From positions 59,474 through 123,473 of the forward strand of contig OMIV01000178.1 in the NCBI GenBank assembly GCA_900299185.1: 64,000 bases of DNA, given 5' to 3'. This stretch comes from Planctomycetaceae bacterium (GTDB taxonomy: Bacteria; Planctomycetota; Planctomycetia; Planctomycetales; Planctomycetaceae). A program made the position numbers and the translations under genes. The notes beneath the pieces were generated by a model that ran no database searches, was not told where the DNA came from, and saw nothing but the letters and a program-made list of their open reading frames with translations. Of this stretch, positions 45,993 through 55,755 are shown in pieces; position 1 is the first letter of the stretch, and each line of letters starts with the position of its first letter.

Positions 45993-48900
45993 ATGGGGCA
46001 ATTGATGTATCGCTGGCTCAAACTGTTGTTGAACTCTTTGACTGTAATGACTTTGTCATGCGGGATGACGCGAGCTGAAGACGTTCCGCGAGTGGCGATG
46101 TCGGAGAAGTATCGGTCGTTGTTCGCTAACTATTGCGTGTCGTGTCACGGACCAGAGAAGCAAAACGGGAAGGTCCGCTTGGACGAACTGTCGTTCCAAC
46201 TCAACACCGTCGAGACGGCAGAGAAGTGGCAAAAAATACTCAACGTGATGAACTCGGGCGACATGCCTCCTTCGGATGAGAAGCAGCTACCGAGCACGTT
46301 GAAAACTGATTTCTTGGAAGAGCTTTCGAATGTGATGGTGTCGGCTCGCCGAGTACTGAGCGATCAACGTGGCGTCATCACGATGCGGCGATTGAATCGG
46401 CGCGAGTACAAGAACACGTTGCGCGAGTTGTTGGGTGTCGAGATCAACGTGGCTGAACTCCCGGGTGATACAGGGACGGGTGGCTTCGACACGTTCGGCT
46501 CGAATCTTTTCATGTCGGCCAATCAGATTGAGCAGTACCAGTCGCTTGGTCGCCAGGCCTTAGACGAAGCTTTCACGCGGTTTGCTGTGGCCGATGAAGA
46601 ACGCAGCCTGCACGTTGAGGTGGAAGAAAATAACCAGCGCATTCGCAAGAACTATGCAGAGGCATTGGACGCCTTGGAACGTGCTGCGAAGTGGGCCAAG
46701 GCTGTCGATGAGGCCGCTGCTAAGTCAGAGAACGCCGATGTGGTTGCAGAGATTCGTCGTCAAACAAAGGACGAGAACATGCTGCGTCGCGAATGGTCCA
46801 AGATCAAAGGAGCGCCTGCTCCTGAAGAGTTCGGTTTCAAAACGACGGAGAACAATGCCGACAAAGCGAATCGAGCGTTGGGGTACGGCACGAAGATGGG
46901 CATCGGCTACATGCGCCCGTACCACGAGCTTTACTTGCAGCAATCGCACCTCGACACCGGAGCGTTTCTCACGGTCAGTGCGGGGGATCTTGGTAATGAC
47001 AACTTCGCGATCATGATTCCTTACAAGTGGCCGGTGGGTGAATACGTTGTTCGTGTTTGCATGGGGCACACTCCGCAATCAATGCCCGAGCGGCGGTATG
47101 TCGAGTTCGGGACAAATCCTCGCAACGGGCAGCCGCTCAGCACGCATGCGGTTGCCGGTACTATTGAGAAGCCGGAAGTCATCGAGATTCCATTCACTCT
47201 GACCAAAGAGCATGCGACCAATCAGGACCGCACCATCTTCATCCGCGAGAAAGGCACCAACGACCATTATCTGCGGACTCGTGAGATCTTCGGGGCTGCC
47301 AAAGCCAAGAATGGCATCGGACCGGAGCTTTCCATCTGGGTTGATTGGATTGAGATCGAACGGAAGACCGCTCATTCGAAAACCAAAGTACCTGCCGCTG
47401 TGAAGTTCGGCATCGGGGATAATCGGCAGGTTGGCAGCGTGTCGGCGAAGGGGGTGAATAAGGTTCGTTACGAGTGCGAAGCGGCTAATGAGAAAGTTTC
47501 TAAGTACGTGGCAGAGCAGATCGATGCTCGCCAGCGAGCCAATGCGTGGGTGAAGGCTGTGAATGAAGCGGCCGCGAAACCTGAGAACGCTGATGTCGTC
47601 GCTGAGTTGCGCAAGACCTCCAAGAACGAAAGCATCTTTCGCCGCTCGTGGGAAAAGATCTCGGGCGCTCCTTCGCCGGAGAGCTTTGGTTTTCGAACGA
47701 CCGAGAACAACGCCGACAAAGAGAATGACGCTCTTGGTGAAGGCTGGCAGAAGTATCACGAGTACTACCTCAGTCGCCCGCATCTCGACCAAGGGGCTTA
47801 TCTCGGTACTCCGACCAAGCATCCAGCGGTGATGGCTTTGGGCTTCTTGCAACTTCCGGTTCCCGGTGACTGGATCAGCGGAGACTTCGTGTTGCGAGTC
47901 CGCCTCGCAGCGACCAGCGAGGCACGACCAGAGCAACGCTTTCTTGAAGTCGGCATGCATCCTCGCAACGGGATGGTGCGGGCTACCTACGAGATCTCTG
48001 GCACGATCGAGAAGCCGCAGATTGTCGAGTTCCCGTTTTCGCTCGCGAAGACCATCACCGACAGCGGCGATCGAACTCTCTTCATCCGTGAGAAAGGTGC
48101 TTGGGACAACAACGATGAAGGCGGACGCAAACGCAGCGAAGCCGTGAAACGCAACGGCATTGGTCCTGAGGCTGTTCTCTGGATCGACTACATGGAGATT
48201 GAACGCGTTAGCGAGCCGACCGGTGCTGCGCGAGGAATCGCTGCTCTCAATATTCCTCTGGATGACTCGGGCACTGTTACCGATGTGAAATCCGCCTTAC
48301 ATCGCTTTTGTGGGGCGGCGCATCGCGGGGCAGAACCGCCAGAGAGTTTCGTGAGTAAGTTGGTCGAGATTTACGAAGCTCAAAAACAAAGCGGTGCAAA
48401 GCACAGTGCGGCTCTTAAGGAGACGCTGTCGGTGGTGCTGGCATCGCCCATGTTTCTGTATCTCGCCGAGCCAGTGACCGACGGAAAGCAACGTGCTTTG
48501 ACTGGGGCTGAGTTGGCGAATCGACTTTCGTATTTCATTTGGGGATCGCCGCCGGACGACGCGCTGCTAGCACTGGGAAAGAATGGCGACTTGCTCAAGG
48601 CCGATGTCTTGCGGCAACAGACCACCCGATTGCTCGATGACGAACGCTCGAACGATTTCGTGCAGGGCTTCGTGCAGCAGTGGCTGGGGATGGAGCGACT
48701 CGATTTCTTTGAAGTCAATCGTTCGATGTATCCGCGCTTTGATGACAGCACGAAGCTCAACGCACGCAATGAAGTCTTTGCGACGTTCGGGCATCAGTTA
48801 AAGAACAACGCACCCGTCTCTGACTTGCTGAAGGCTGACTATGTTGTCGTGAATCATCTGCTGGCCGACTTTTATGGAATTGAGGGCGTCAGTGGAGACG

Positions 48901-49547
48901 CCTTTCAACGAGTCTCGCTACCGAAAGACTCACCGCGCGGCGGCTTGCTGGGCATGGCGGCCATTCATTTCATGGGCGGCAATGGCGAACGAACCAGTCC
49001 TGTTGAACGAGGAGCGTGGGTGTTGCGCAAGCTCTTGAATGATCCGCCACCACCCGCGCCGGCGAACGTGCCGCAGATTGCTCGACTGGCGGGCCAAGTT
49101 CTGACAACGCGCGAACGGTTAGTCGCTCATCAAGAGAGTGCTCAATGCGCGAGCTGCCATCGCAAGATTGATCCCATCGGCATGGGCTTGGAGAACTTCG
49201 ACGCAGTGGGGCAGTGGCGCACTCAAGACTCGTACCAAGTTAAAGACCAAAACGGCAAACCCGTGAAGGGGGCGAACAAGACTTGGAACATCGATGTGGC
49301 ATCAAAGTTACATAACGGTCCCGAGTTCAAAGACTTCTTTGAATTGCGAGAGATCATTGCTGCTCGCTCGGATGACTTTTCCCATGGCTTTAGTACCGCA
49401 TTGTTGGAGTACGCTCTGGGACGCAAAGCGAGCTTCCGTGACGATCCCGCGATTGTCGACATTCTTGCTCGTGCAAAGTCGGAGAAGTTGGGAGTTCGAT
49501 CTTTCATTCACGCTGTTGTCGCTAGCCCCGAGTTCCGTACAAAGTAG
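45993..49547 (+). CDS. Secreted DUF1592-family planctomycete cytochrome-like protein (second copy)
   Basis: The 1184-residue protein parallels the 34974-38468 product throughout. It has a signal peptide, a haem motif NYCVSCHGPE (C48-H52), ITMRRLNRREYKNTLRELLG (DUF1587), RLSYFIWGSPPDDALLAL, QGFVQQWLGMERLDFFEV, RGGLLGMAAIHFMGGNG, a second CASCHRKIDP (C1052-H1056) and a C-terminal LLEYALGRKASF. Two tandem copies of a ~240-residue module are clear (about 205-455 and 490-740), each containing a KPENADVVAE-like and a FGFxTTENNADK segment. It lacks the ~35-residue insert seen in the first copy. It is 34 bases before the second DUF1552 gene, the standard arrangement. The ATG at 46005 is an alternative start. 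Confidence 0.92.
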   Translation: MGQLMYRWLKLLLNSLTVMTLSCGMTRAEDVPRVAMSEKYRSLFANYCVSCHGPEKQNGKVRLDELSFQLNTVETAEKWQKILNVMNSGDMPPSDEKQLPSTLKTDFLEELSNVMVSARRVLSDQRGVITMRRLNRREYKNTLRELLGVEINVAELPGDTGTGGFDTFGSNLFMSANQIEQYQSLGRQALDEAFTRFAVADEERSLHVEVEENNQRIRKNYAEALDALERAAKWAKAVDEAAAKSENADVVAEIRRQTKDENMLRREWSKIKGAPAPEEFGFKTTENNADKANRALGYGTKMGIGYMRPYHELYLQQSHLDTGAFLTVSAGDLGNDNFAIMIPYKWPVGEYVVRVCMGHTPQSMPERRYVEFGTNPRNGQPLSTHAVAGTIEKPEVIEIPFTLTKEHATNQDRTIFIREKGTNDHYLRTREIFGAAKAKNGIGPELSIWVDWIEIERKTAHSKTKVPAAVKFGIGDNRQVGSVSAKGVNKVRYECEAANEKVSKYVAEQIDARQRANAWVKAVNEAAAKPENADVVAELRKTSKNESIFRRSWEKISGAPSPESFGFRTTENNADKENDALGEGWQKYHEYYLSRPHLDQGAYLGTPTKHPAVMALGFLQLPVPGDWISGDFVLRVRLAATSEARPEQRFLEVGMHPRNGMVRATYEISGTIEKPQIVEFPFSLAKTITDSGDRTLFIREKGAWDNNDEGGRKRSEAVKRNGIGPEAVLWIDYMEIERVSEPTGAARGIAALNIPLDDSGTVTDVKSALHRFCGAAHRGAEPPESFVSKLVEIYEAQKQSGAKHSAALKETLSVVLASPMFLYLAEPVTDGKQRALTGAELANRLSYFIWGSPPDDALLALGKNGDLLKADVLRQQTTRLLDDERSNDFVQGFVQQWLGMERLDFFEVNRSMYPRFDDSTKLNARNEVFATFGHQLKNNAPVSDLLKADYVVVNHLLADFYGIEGVSGDAFQRVSLPKDSPRGGLLGMAAIHFMGGNGERTSPVERGAWVLRKLLNDPPPPAPANVPQIARLAGQVLTTRERLVAHQESAQCASCHRKIDPIGMGLENFDAVGQWRTQDSYQVKDQNGKPVKGANKTWNIDVASKLHNGPEFKDFFELREIIAARSDDFSHGFSTALLEYALGRKASFRDDPAIVDILARAKSEKLGVRSFIHAVVASPEFRTK

Positions 49548-49581
49548 CCTTGTTCCAAACCTCTCGAACTAGGTCGAGTCC

Positions 49582-50868
49582 ATGAATAACCGCCGTCACT
49601 TTCTGCAGTCTGCAACTTCCATCATTGCTTTGCCGGTGCTCGAGTCGTTGGGCTTTCATCGCTTTGCATCGGCTGCTCCGACTGCCACACCGCCGAAGCG
49701 ATTGATCTTCTTAGGTTTCGGTTGGGGCATCACCGAGACAACATGGTATCCCGATATCACTAAGCCCGGAACGGAATACGAATTGCCCTTGGGACTGAAA
49801 CCACTGGAGCGTCACAAGGCTGACTTCAGCGTCGTGCAAGGGCTTTGGAACAAGTACAGCAACGAAGGCCATTGGGGCAGCACGATGTGGCTGACGGGAG
49901 CCAATCGTTACGCGCAGCCGGGGCAGAGTTTTCACAACAGCATTAGTGCGGATCAGGTCGCGGCAGGGCAGCTTGGTTTGCAGACGCGCTTTGAATCGCT
50001 GCAGTTCAACAGCAGCGAAAGTGGTGACATGAGCGGGCATGGTCCGGGGCTTTCGATGGCGTGGGACGTCAGTGGGAAACCTGTGGGAGGCCAGAACGGA
50101 CCGGTGGCTGCTTTTCATCGATTGTTCGCGAAGGACACGACGCCGCTTTCTCAGCAGAAAGCCATGCTGGCGCAGAAGCGAAGCGTGCTCGATGCCGTTC
50201 TGGACAATGCGAAGTCTCTGCAACGAGGCTTGGGAAAGAACGACAACGCCAAGCTCGACGAATACTTCGAAGGCATTCGAGACATCGAAACGCGGCTGTC
50301 CAAAGAAGAGCAATGGCTGGAGGTACCTCGGCCCAAGGCGCCGATCGCAGAGCCTCAGCCGGGGGTGAATGGCAAGGAAGAGATCAGGTTGATTTACGAC
50401 ATCATGATCGCGGCCATGCAGACTGATAGCACTCGCGTCATGACCTTCCGCCAGCCGGTCGCCACGTTGCTAACGGCGATGGATATCAAGGTACATCCGC
50501 ACGACATGAGCCACTACCACACCACACTTGGCGAGAAGTTGGACGCATCGCAGCGGCGCGACATCGCTCAGAGTGAGTTACTGGCCGGATTCTTTGACAA
50601 GCTGAAGGCAACCAAGGACGCGGATGGCACAAGCCTCTTCGATCACATTGCCTTGGCATATGGCAGCAACATTCGCACGGGCCACGAACTGAGCAACTGC
50701 CCGACCATCATCACGGGACGCGGCGTAGGGCTGAAACTCGGGCACAACATCGTCGCTTCGAAGGGGACGCCGTTGTGCAATGCGTGGCTCACTCTGCTGC
50801 ATCAAGTTGGAGTGCAAGCCGAACGTCACGGAGACAGCACGGGCGAACTCAAAGAGATCTTGGCCTGA
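49582..50868 (+). CDS. DUF1552-family exported protein (second copy)
   Basis: The 428-residue protein starts NNRRHFLQSATSIIALPVLE, a Tat/Sec-type leader, followed by the DUF1552 body: FLGFGWGITETTWYPD, GLWNKYSNEGHWGSTMWLTG, SFHNSISADQVAAGQLG, GHGPGLSMAWDVSG and a C-terminal HGDSTGELKEILA. It lies 34 bases after the second DUF1592 gene and probably shares its mRNA. It is clearly paralogous to 44472-45764 along the full length. Function is unknown; partnership with DUF1592 proteins is inferred from conserved adjacency. Confidence 0.93.
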   Translation: MNNRRHFLQSATSIIALPVLESLGFHRFASAAPTATPPKRLIFLGFGWGITETTWYPDITKPGTEYELPLGLKPLERHKADFSVVQGLWNKYSNEGHWGSTMWLTGANRYAQPGQSFHNSISADQVAAGQLGLQTRFESLQFNSSESGDMSGHGPGLSMAWDVSGKPVGGQNGPVAAFHRLFAKDTTPLSQQKAMLAQKRSVLDAVLDNAKSLQRGLGKNDNAKLDEYFEGIRDIETRLSKEEQWLEVPRPKAPIAEPQPGVNGKEEIRLIYDIMIAAMQTDSTRVMTFRQPVATLLTAMDIKVHPHDMSHYHTTLGEKLDASQRRDIAQSELLAGFFDKLKATKDADGTSLFDHIALAYGSNIRTGHELSNCPTIITGRGVGLKLGHNIVASKGTPLCNAWLTLLHQVGVQAERHGDSTGELKEILA

Positions 50869-50975
50869 TATGGCTGCTAGAGTCGCCGTGATTTTGTGTT
50901 GTCGTGCTCAGAAAGCACCGCGACTGGGGCGGAAGTCACTTCGCTTTGGGTATGCCGCTACGAAGTGATGATGAG

Positions 50976-52184
50976 CTAGTAGCGGTACTCCAGACCGATG
51001 GCTCCGGCGTTGTAGATTAGGCTGCTGCCGAACTCGTGCCCGGTGTTGGTACCGGGGTTGGTGTGAGAGAGTTGCGCCGGACCTTCGGCCACTCGATAGA
51101 GCATCAACGATTCGGCGCTCATCACCAATGACCAACGCTTGGCGAACGCGTAGCGGCCCATGATGCCGATCTCACCCATAAAGGATGCATGAGCTTGGCT
51201 CTCTCCGGTCGAGAACGCATTGGTGCCGTCATACGTGGTGATTGCTACTGACTGGTTCCATAAGGCACCAACCTTGCCGGTCACGTCGAGGCAGAATCGT
51301 TGTGATCTCCAGAACGCCATGTTGGCTCCAACTTGTGGACCCCACATGCGGTTGGATGTGTGAGCCTGATAGTTGAAGGACGCCCCGCCCCCAGGATCGA
51401 CGAAGGTAGCACTCAGATCGTCATTCAACGAGACGTATCGCGCGCCCCATAACGTGGTCCACCAACCGTTCTCTTTCTCGTGACGCACATTGATTTCGCC
51501 GGTGTAGAAGTCCGACGTCAACGTGCTGGCAACATTGAAATCCCCGACCTGTGTGATCGTTGGGAATGTGTTGAGCTGAGTGTTGGGGCCGGCCAGTAAT
51601 GCGGCTTGATTGGCTTGAGACTGAAGCAAGTAAACCAGCCGCAGTTCGAGGTCGTATTCAGTGACTTCGCTGGGCCAGAAGTCATGCAGGATCAACTGGG
51701 CATCAACACCGTCGTGATTGATGTCGAAGTTGCTGGCAGACAAGCCTTGGCCGGCGACGCCTGGATTTTGAAAGAGTGTGCCTCCATCAATCCCTGAGCG
51801 GCTCCATCGAGTGGCCAAGGTCCGCGCTGTCCATGCTCGACCACGGTCAGGCCATAGCCAAGCGTTGGGATCGCAGTCTCCATATTGATTGCGATCAAAC
51901 ATCGGCGCGAGCGATTGCCACCACGGGGTTTCGCAATCATCGACATGTGCCATCCCAGGTGGGCACTGCGACGTCATGATGGGATCCAGCACGACGGCTG
52001 ATTGGCAATCGTCTTGGAAGAACGGCTCGTCAACGAAGACCGGACGTGGCTTCAGAGCAGCTCGCAGGTCTTCATCGGAAGCTGCGATCTTGTCTTCTTC
52101 AAAGATCGGGACGGGCGGAGCGCCAACGACCGAGCCGGCCAAGGTCAGCAGTAGGGCGGCAATGGTGAGGTCGGTGAATCGCAT
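50976..52184 (-). CDS. BBP7-type outer-membrane beta-barrel protein
   Basis: The 402-residue protein has a signal peptide (MRFTDLTIAALLLTLAGSVV) and a mature part of alternating strands typical of an outer-membrane barrel, ending in an aromatic residue (GLEYRY). FDRNQYGDCDPNAWLWPDRG and repeated strand pairs such as YDLELRLVYLLQSQ and WTTLWGARYVSLNDDL fit the planctomycete BBP7 family. It probably resides in the outer membrane; ligand and role are unknown. It is transcribed alone, convergent with the second DUF1552 gene, after a 517-base leader region containing a strong hairpin. Confidence 0.82.
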   Translation of the reverse strand: MRFTDLTIAALLLTLAGSVVGAPPVPIFEEDKIAASDEDLRAALKPRPVFVDEPFFQDDCQSAVVLDPIMTSQCPPGMAHVDDCETPWWQSLAPMFDRNQYGDCDPNAWLWPDRGRAWTARTLATRWSRSGIDGGTLFQNPGVAGQGLSASNFDINHDGVDAQLILHDFWPSEVTEYDLELRLVYLLQSQANQAALLAGPNTQLNTFPTITQVGDFNVASTLTSDFYTGEINVRHEKENGWWTTLWGARYVSLNDDLSATFVDPGGGASFNYQAHTSNRMWGPQVGANMAFWRSQRFCLDVTGKVGALWNQSVAITTYDGTNAFSTGESQAHASFMGEIGIMGRYAFAKRWSLVMSAESLMLYRVAEGPAQLSHTNPGTNTGHEFGSSLIYNAGAIGLEYRY

Positions 52185-52701
52185 CGCAGAACATCCCGCG
52201 AAGCCAGAGGGAGTGAGTGGGCTAACGAAGATGCTCGACGACTGAAGGTGATTGGTTCGAATGACGAACAGTCACATTCACGGCGAGCTGTGTAAGCCGA
52301 ACGACACTCGGACCACGCTGGTCCGAGGGAAGTGTTTCATCAGTCACGTCGCGGCGGCTTGAAGTCGGGGCCTTCCGCAAGCAATCCCTTGGCGCCGGAT
52401 GCCTTGAGCCAGCTCATGCTATCTTCGCGTCCTCTGCGTCAGCCGTGGTGCAGGCTGCGAAGTGATGTTTTGAAGAAGGCAAGTTGCTGGGCGCAAGATT
52501 GATCCGGTTCAGGTATCGGTCGGATCGAGCTGATTGATTGGCTCGCCCAAACGGTGCCGGGCAATCGGCGGAAAGCTGATGTCACGGGGCAGTCGTCGGC
52601 GGTGCAATGCGTGCCGCTGGCAGGCTCTGCGTCGTCCGGTCAGCCGTCAAAGTTTCCGGGATCGGGACAGCCCGCAACAAACTCTCGGTTGATGGCCATG
52701 G
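52185..52701. other. Intergenic region upstream of the BBP7 gene
   Basis: The region contains one perfect 9-bp hairpin (52307-52327, CTCGGACCA/TGGTCCGAG, 3-base loop) about 120 bases upstream of the BBP7 start. It may be a terminator for yraN or a leader structure. Otherwise I see no gene. Confidence 0.5.
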
Positions 52702-53094
52702 CTAATACATCTGCCCGAAGTCGACGGCTTCGAACGCATTGACGAAGTGAGTAATGACTGGCGGTTGAGCTTCGTCGGGCCAGACGATCGCCACGACATC
52801 GAAACGACTGCGATGTCCGAGTTGACCGTGGCTTTTCAGGAAGGCGAGTGCTGCCTTCGTGGAGTGCTCGCGCTTGGTTCGGTCGACTCGCTCTTCAGGA
52901 CGTCCGCCTTCAGAGGACCGCCGAGTTTTCACTTCCACAAACACGAGCGTGTCACCGTCGAGCATGATCAGGTCAATCTCGCCCCACTTGGTTGCATACT
53001 GCCGCGCGACGACTTTCATGCCCTTGGCCTTCAGGAACTTGGCCGCGGCCCGTTCTCCCTTATTGCCAAATAGTCGTCGCAAGAAGCCGTTCAT
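52702..53094 (-). CDS. yraN: YraN/UPF0102 family putative endonuclease-like protein
   Basis: The 130-residue protein matches the YraN (UPF0102) family, a small PD-(D/E)XK-like fold with an uncertain role. The N-terminus GNKGERAAAKFLKAKGMKVV is followed by WGEIDLIMLDGDTLVFVEVK, which carries the acidic residues and the ExK element of the nuclease-like core. A conserved KALAFL-like helix and RFDVVAI strand follow. The length is normal. The last ~20 residues (ITHFVNAFEAVDFG) are typical of the family. It is 72 bases downstream of the alpha/beta hydrolase on the same strand. Confidence 0.9.
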   Translation of the reverse strand: MNGFLRRLFGNKGERAAAKFLKAKGMKVVARQYATKWGEIDLIMLDGDTLVFVEVKTRRSSEGGRPEERVDRTKREHSTKAALAFLKSHGQLGHRSRFDVVAIVWPDEAQPPVITHFVNAFEAVDFGQMY

Positions 53095-53166
53095 CGTCGA
53101 GCCAATCGAGTAATGGCAGGGCGGGAAGTTGTGGGTGGCGTTGAACTCGATCAGAGAACCAATGAG

Positions 53167-53973
53167 TTACAACTTCTTCGCGTGCTTAATCACGAAGTCG
53201 ACCAGCTCTTGAGATTGGAAGAAGCCCGGCCACATGTTGTGACCTTGGTCCTTGGGGACGATGAGTTGCATCTCGCCACCAAACGACTGGTAGCGTTTAT
53301 GGGCTTCCCCCGAGTTGGCTTCCAGCGGCACGACTTTGTCGATGTCGCCGTGGATCGCGAAGAGCGGCACTTTGGCTTTCGCGAGCGATTCCAACTTGTC
53401 GAGTGGATTGTGTTCGGGCAATCGCGCGGTCAATTCATCGGGAGTGAGTTTGTAAGCGCCGGCGGCACGCGCGATTCCGGGATAGCTGGCGATGTTGCAG
53501 ACCGGATAGACGCCCGCGAATCCGCCAACCTTGTTCGGGTTCTCAACAGCCCAACCCAGCGTCATCAATCCGCCTCGGCTGCGACCTAACAAAACGGGCT
53601 TGGGTGAGTAACCGCGTTTCTCGGTCAGTTCTTGATGAAGTGCCGAAAACTGCTTGCGACCATCGGGACTCCCAAATGACTCGCCGACATCAATGCCTGC
53701 GATGGAGATGCCCGCCTTTAAGAATCGCTCGAACATCCAACGCTCTTCAACGCCCGGCAACCTTGGCAGCGTGGGCGCATACCAGACCCACGGCTTCGCG
53801 GTATCGGACTTGGTCTCTGCAGCGATCAAGAAAGCTACGCGACCTTCAACTAAGAAAGTTGTTCCGGGCAGCGGCAGCTCCTTTTGGGGCGGAGTGTTGG
53901 CTTCCTGAGCTGAAGCATGTGTATTGAGAAAACCAACGATGCAGAACGAGCACAACAGCACGAGTCGCAGCAT
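53167..53973 (-). CDS. Secreted alpha/beta hydrolase
   Basis: The 268-residue protein has a signal peptide (MLRLVLLCSFCIVGFLNTHA) and an alpha/beta-hydrolase fold. The nucleophile elbow is LLGRSRGGLM (Ser in GRSRG), the acid is in AIHGDIDKVVP and the histidine in DQGHNMWPG. FAGVYPVCNIASYPG is the strand after the elbow. It is probably a periplasmic esterase or peptidase-like enzyme; the substrate is not evident. It is divergent from the sulfatase gene. Confidence 0.87.
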   Translation of the reverse strand: MLRLVLLCSFCIVGFLNTHASAQEANTPPQKELPLPGTTFLVEGRVAFLIAAETKSDTAKPWVWYAPTLPRLPGVEERWMFERFLKAGISIAGIDVGESFGSPDGRKQFSALHQELTEKRGYSPKPVLLGRSRGGLMTLGWAVENPNKVGGFAGVYPVCNIASYPGIARAAGAYKLTPDELTARLPEHNPLDKLESLAKAKVPLFAIHGDIDKVVPLEANSGEAHKRYQSFGGEMQLIVPKDQGHNMWPGFFQSQELVDFVIKHAKKL

Positions 53974-54204
53974 GACAGCCTTTCCAAGTGATGAATGACG
54001 AGCCTGACTGTCAGCGGTTCTATCAGTCAGCAGTCAATCCGACGAGCGACCGATGACCGAGTAATGAGAGAGAGCCATTCACGATTTAGACGCAGAGCCG
54101 CTCAATGTCCTGCGCGAGCATTTGAGTTGCGATGCTCTCGAACTTCGACACAGTTCAATGCTCGTCGAAAGGTCGAAGATCGGTGTCAGTTAAGGCGATT
54201 CAAT

Positions 54205-55746
54205 ATGGCGCAAGGCATGAATGTGGCTCGGTTCGTGTTGAGTTGTTTGGTCTATCTAGCGAGCAGCGTCTGGGCGATCGCTCAAGAAAGTAAGCCGAAC
54301 GTGCTCATCATTCTTGCCGACGACTTGGGGTATTCGGATTTGGGTTGTTATGGCGGCGAGATTGAGACACCCAACCTGGATCGGCTGGCGGAGCGAGGAC
54401 TGCGTTTCAGTCAGTTCTATAACACGGCTCGCTGTTGGCCGTCGCGCGCGGCGTTGCTGAGTGGTTACTACGCGCAGCAGGTGAATCGCGACCCGCAAGG
54501 CGAACGACCGAAGTGGGCAGTCCTGCTTCCAGAGCTGCTGAAGTCTGCGAGCTATCGGGCGTATCACGCGGGCAAGTGGCATGTGGACGGGCCGGTGTTG
54601 AATGCTGGTTTTGATCGGTCGTACCTGGTCGTTGATCAGGACCGACATTTCTCCCCGCGAAACCATCAACTCAACGACCAACCGTTGCCTCAGCCCAGCT
54701 TGAGCGACGGCTATTACGCGACGACGGCGATTGCTCAGCATGCAGCTCGTTGGCTGGCGGAACATCAGGCCGAGTATCGCTCTCAGCCGTTCTTCTTGTA
54801 CCTCGCCTTCACGAGTCCGCATTTTCCATTACACGCACCTGCCGAAGATGTGGCTCGCTACAAGGGACGTTTTCGTGATGGCTGGGATGCGCTCCGCGTG
54901 CGTCGTCATCAGCGGCTACGGCGGATGGGGCTTGTGAATTGCGAGCTATCAGACCGTCATCCTGATGTGCCCGCTTGGGCGAGTCTTTCAGCAGAAGAGC
55001 AGGCCGCTTGGCAAGGTCGCATGGAAGTTCATGCGGCCATGATCGATCGCATGGATCGAGAGATTGGTCGAGTCTTTGAACAACTCAAGGCGACCGGTCA
55101 GTGGGACAACACATTGGTCCTTTTCATGAGCGACAACGGTGCGAGTGCCGAGCGATTGGTTCGAGGAGACGGGCACGATGCGACTGCGGACTTAGGCTCT
55201 GCGAAGACTTATCAATGTCTCGAACCAACTTGGGCTAACTTGGCGAATACACCACTGCGGAAGTCCAAGATCTTCGTGCACGAAGGCGGGATCTCGACGC
55301 CGTTGATCGTTCATTGGCCCGCTGGGATTCATGCCGAAGGTGAATTGAGGCACTCGCCAGCGCACTTGATCGACGTGGTTCCAACACTCCTGCAAGTTGC
55401 CGAATTGAAAGCTCCGTCGGTTGCCAACGGCGAGGCTCGACCAGACTTGCCCGGCAAGTCACTCATGCCTGCGTTTGCCAGAGATGAGCCGATTGAACGC
55501 GAGTGCTTGTTCTTCAAGCACGAAGGAAACCGCGCACTGCGTGTTGGTGATTGGAAGATCGTTGCGTCCGGCGCGAACTCAAACTGGGAGTTGTACGACC
55601 TGAGCACGGACCGCTCAGAGTCCCTGGACTTGGCGAATCAGCATCCTGAGCGCGTCAAGAAACTCGCGCAGTTGTGGACCGAGCGGGATGCAGAGTTTGC
55701 TCGGCAAGGCGCAACAGGAGCGCCGTTGCCGAGAGCTAAAAAATGA
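54205..55746 (+). CDS. Secreted arylsulfatase-family sulfatase
   Basis: The 513-residue protein has a signal peptide (MNVARFVLSCLVYLASSVWA) when started at the ATG at 54205; a longer frame from 53995 adds an Arg-rich stretch of no recognisable type. The sulfatase domain shows LIILADDLGYSDLGCYGG with the metal-binding aspartates, the formylglycine motif CWPSRAALLSG (C77), HAGKWHV, and FMSDNGASAE near the second metal site. The C77 site requires oxidation by a formylglycine-generating enzyme or an anSME, not encoded here. It probably desulfates polysaccharide. It converges with the lipoprotein gene, nine bases apart. Confidence 0.93.
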   Translation: MAQGMNVARFVLSCLVYLASSVWAIAQESKPNVLIILADDLGYSDLGCYGGEIETPNLDRLAERGLRFSQFYNTARCWPSRAALLSGYYAQQVNRDPQGERPKWAVLLPELLKSASYRAYHAGKWHVDGPVLNAGFDRSYLVVDQDRHFSPRNHQLNDQPLPQPSLSDGYYATTAIAQHAARWLAEHQAEYRSQPFFLYLAFTSPHFPLHAPAEDVARYKGRFRDGWDALRVRRHQRLRRMGLVNCELSDRHPDVPAWASLSAEEQAAWQGRMEVHAAMIDRMDREIGRVFEQLKATGQWDNTLVLFMSDNGASAERLVRGDGHDATADLGSAKTYQCLEPTWANLANTPLRKSKIFVHEGGISTPLIVHWPAGIHAEGELRHSPAHLIDVVPTLLQVAELKAPSVANGEARPDLPGKSLMPAFARDEPIERECLFFKHEGNRALRVGDWKIVASGANSNWELYDLSTDRSESLDLANQHPERVKKLAQLWTERDAEFARQGATGAPLPRAKK

Positions 55747-55755
55747 GTTGCAGAG

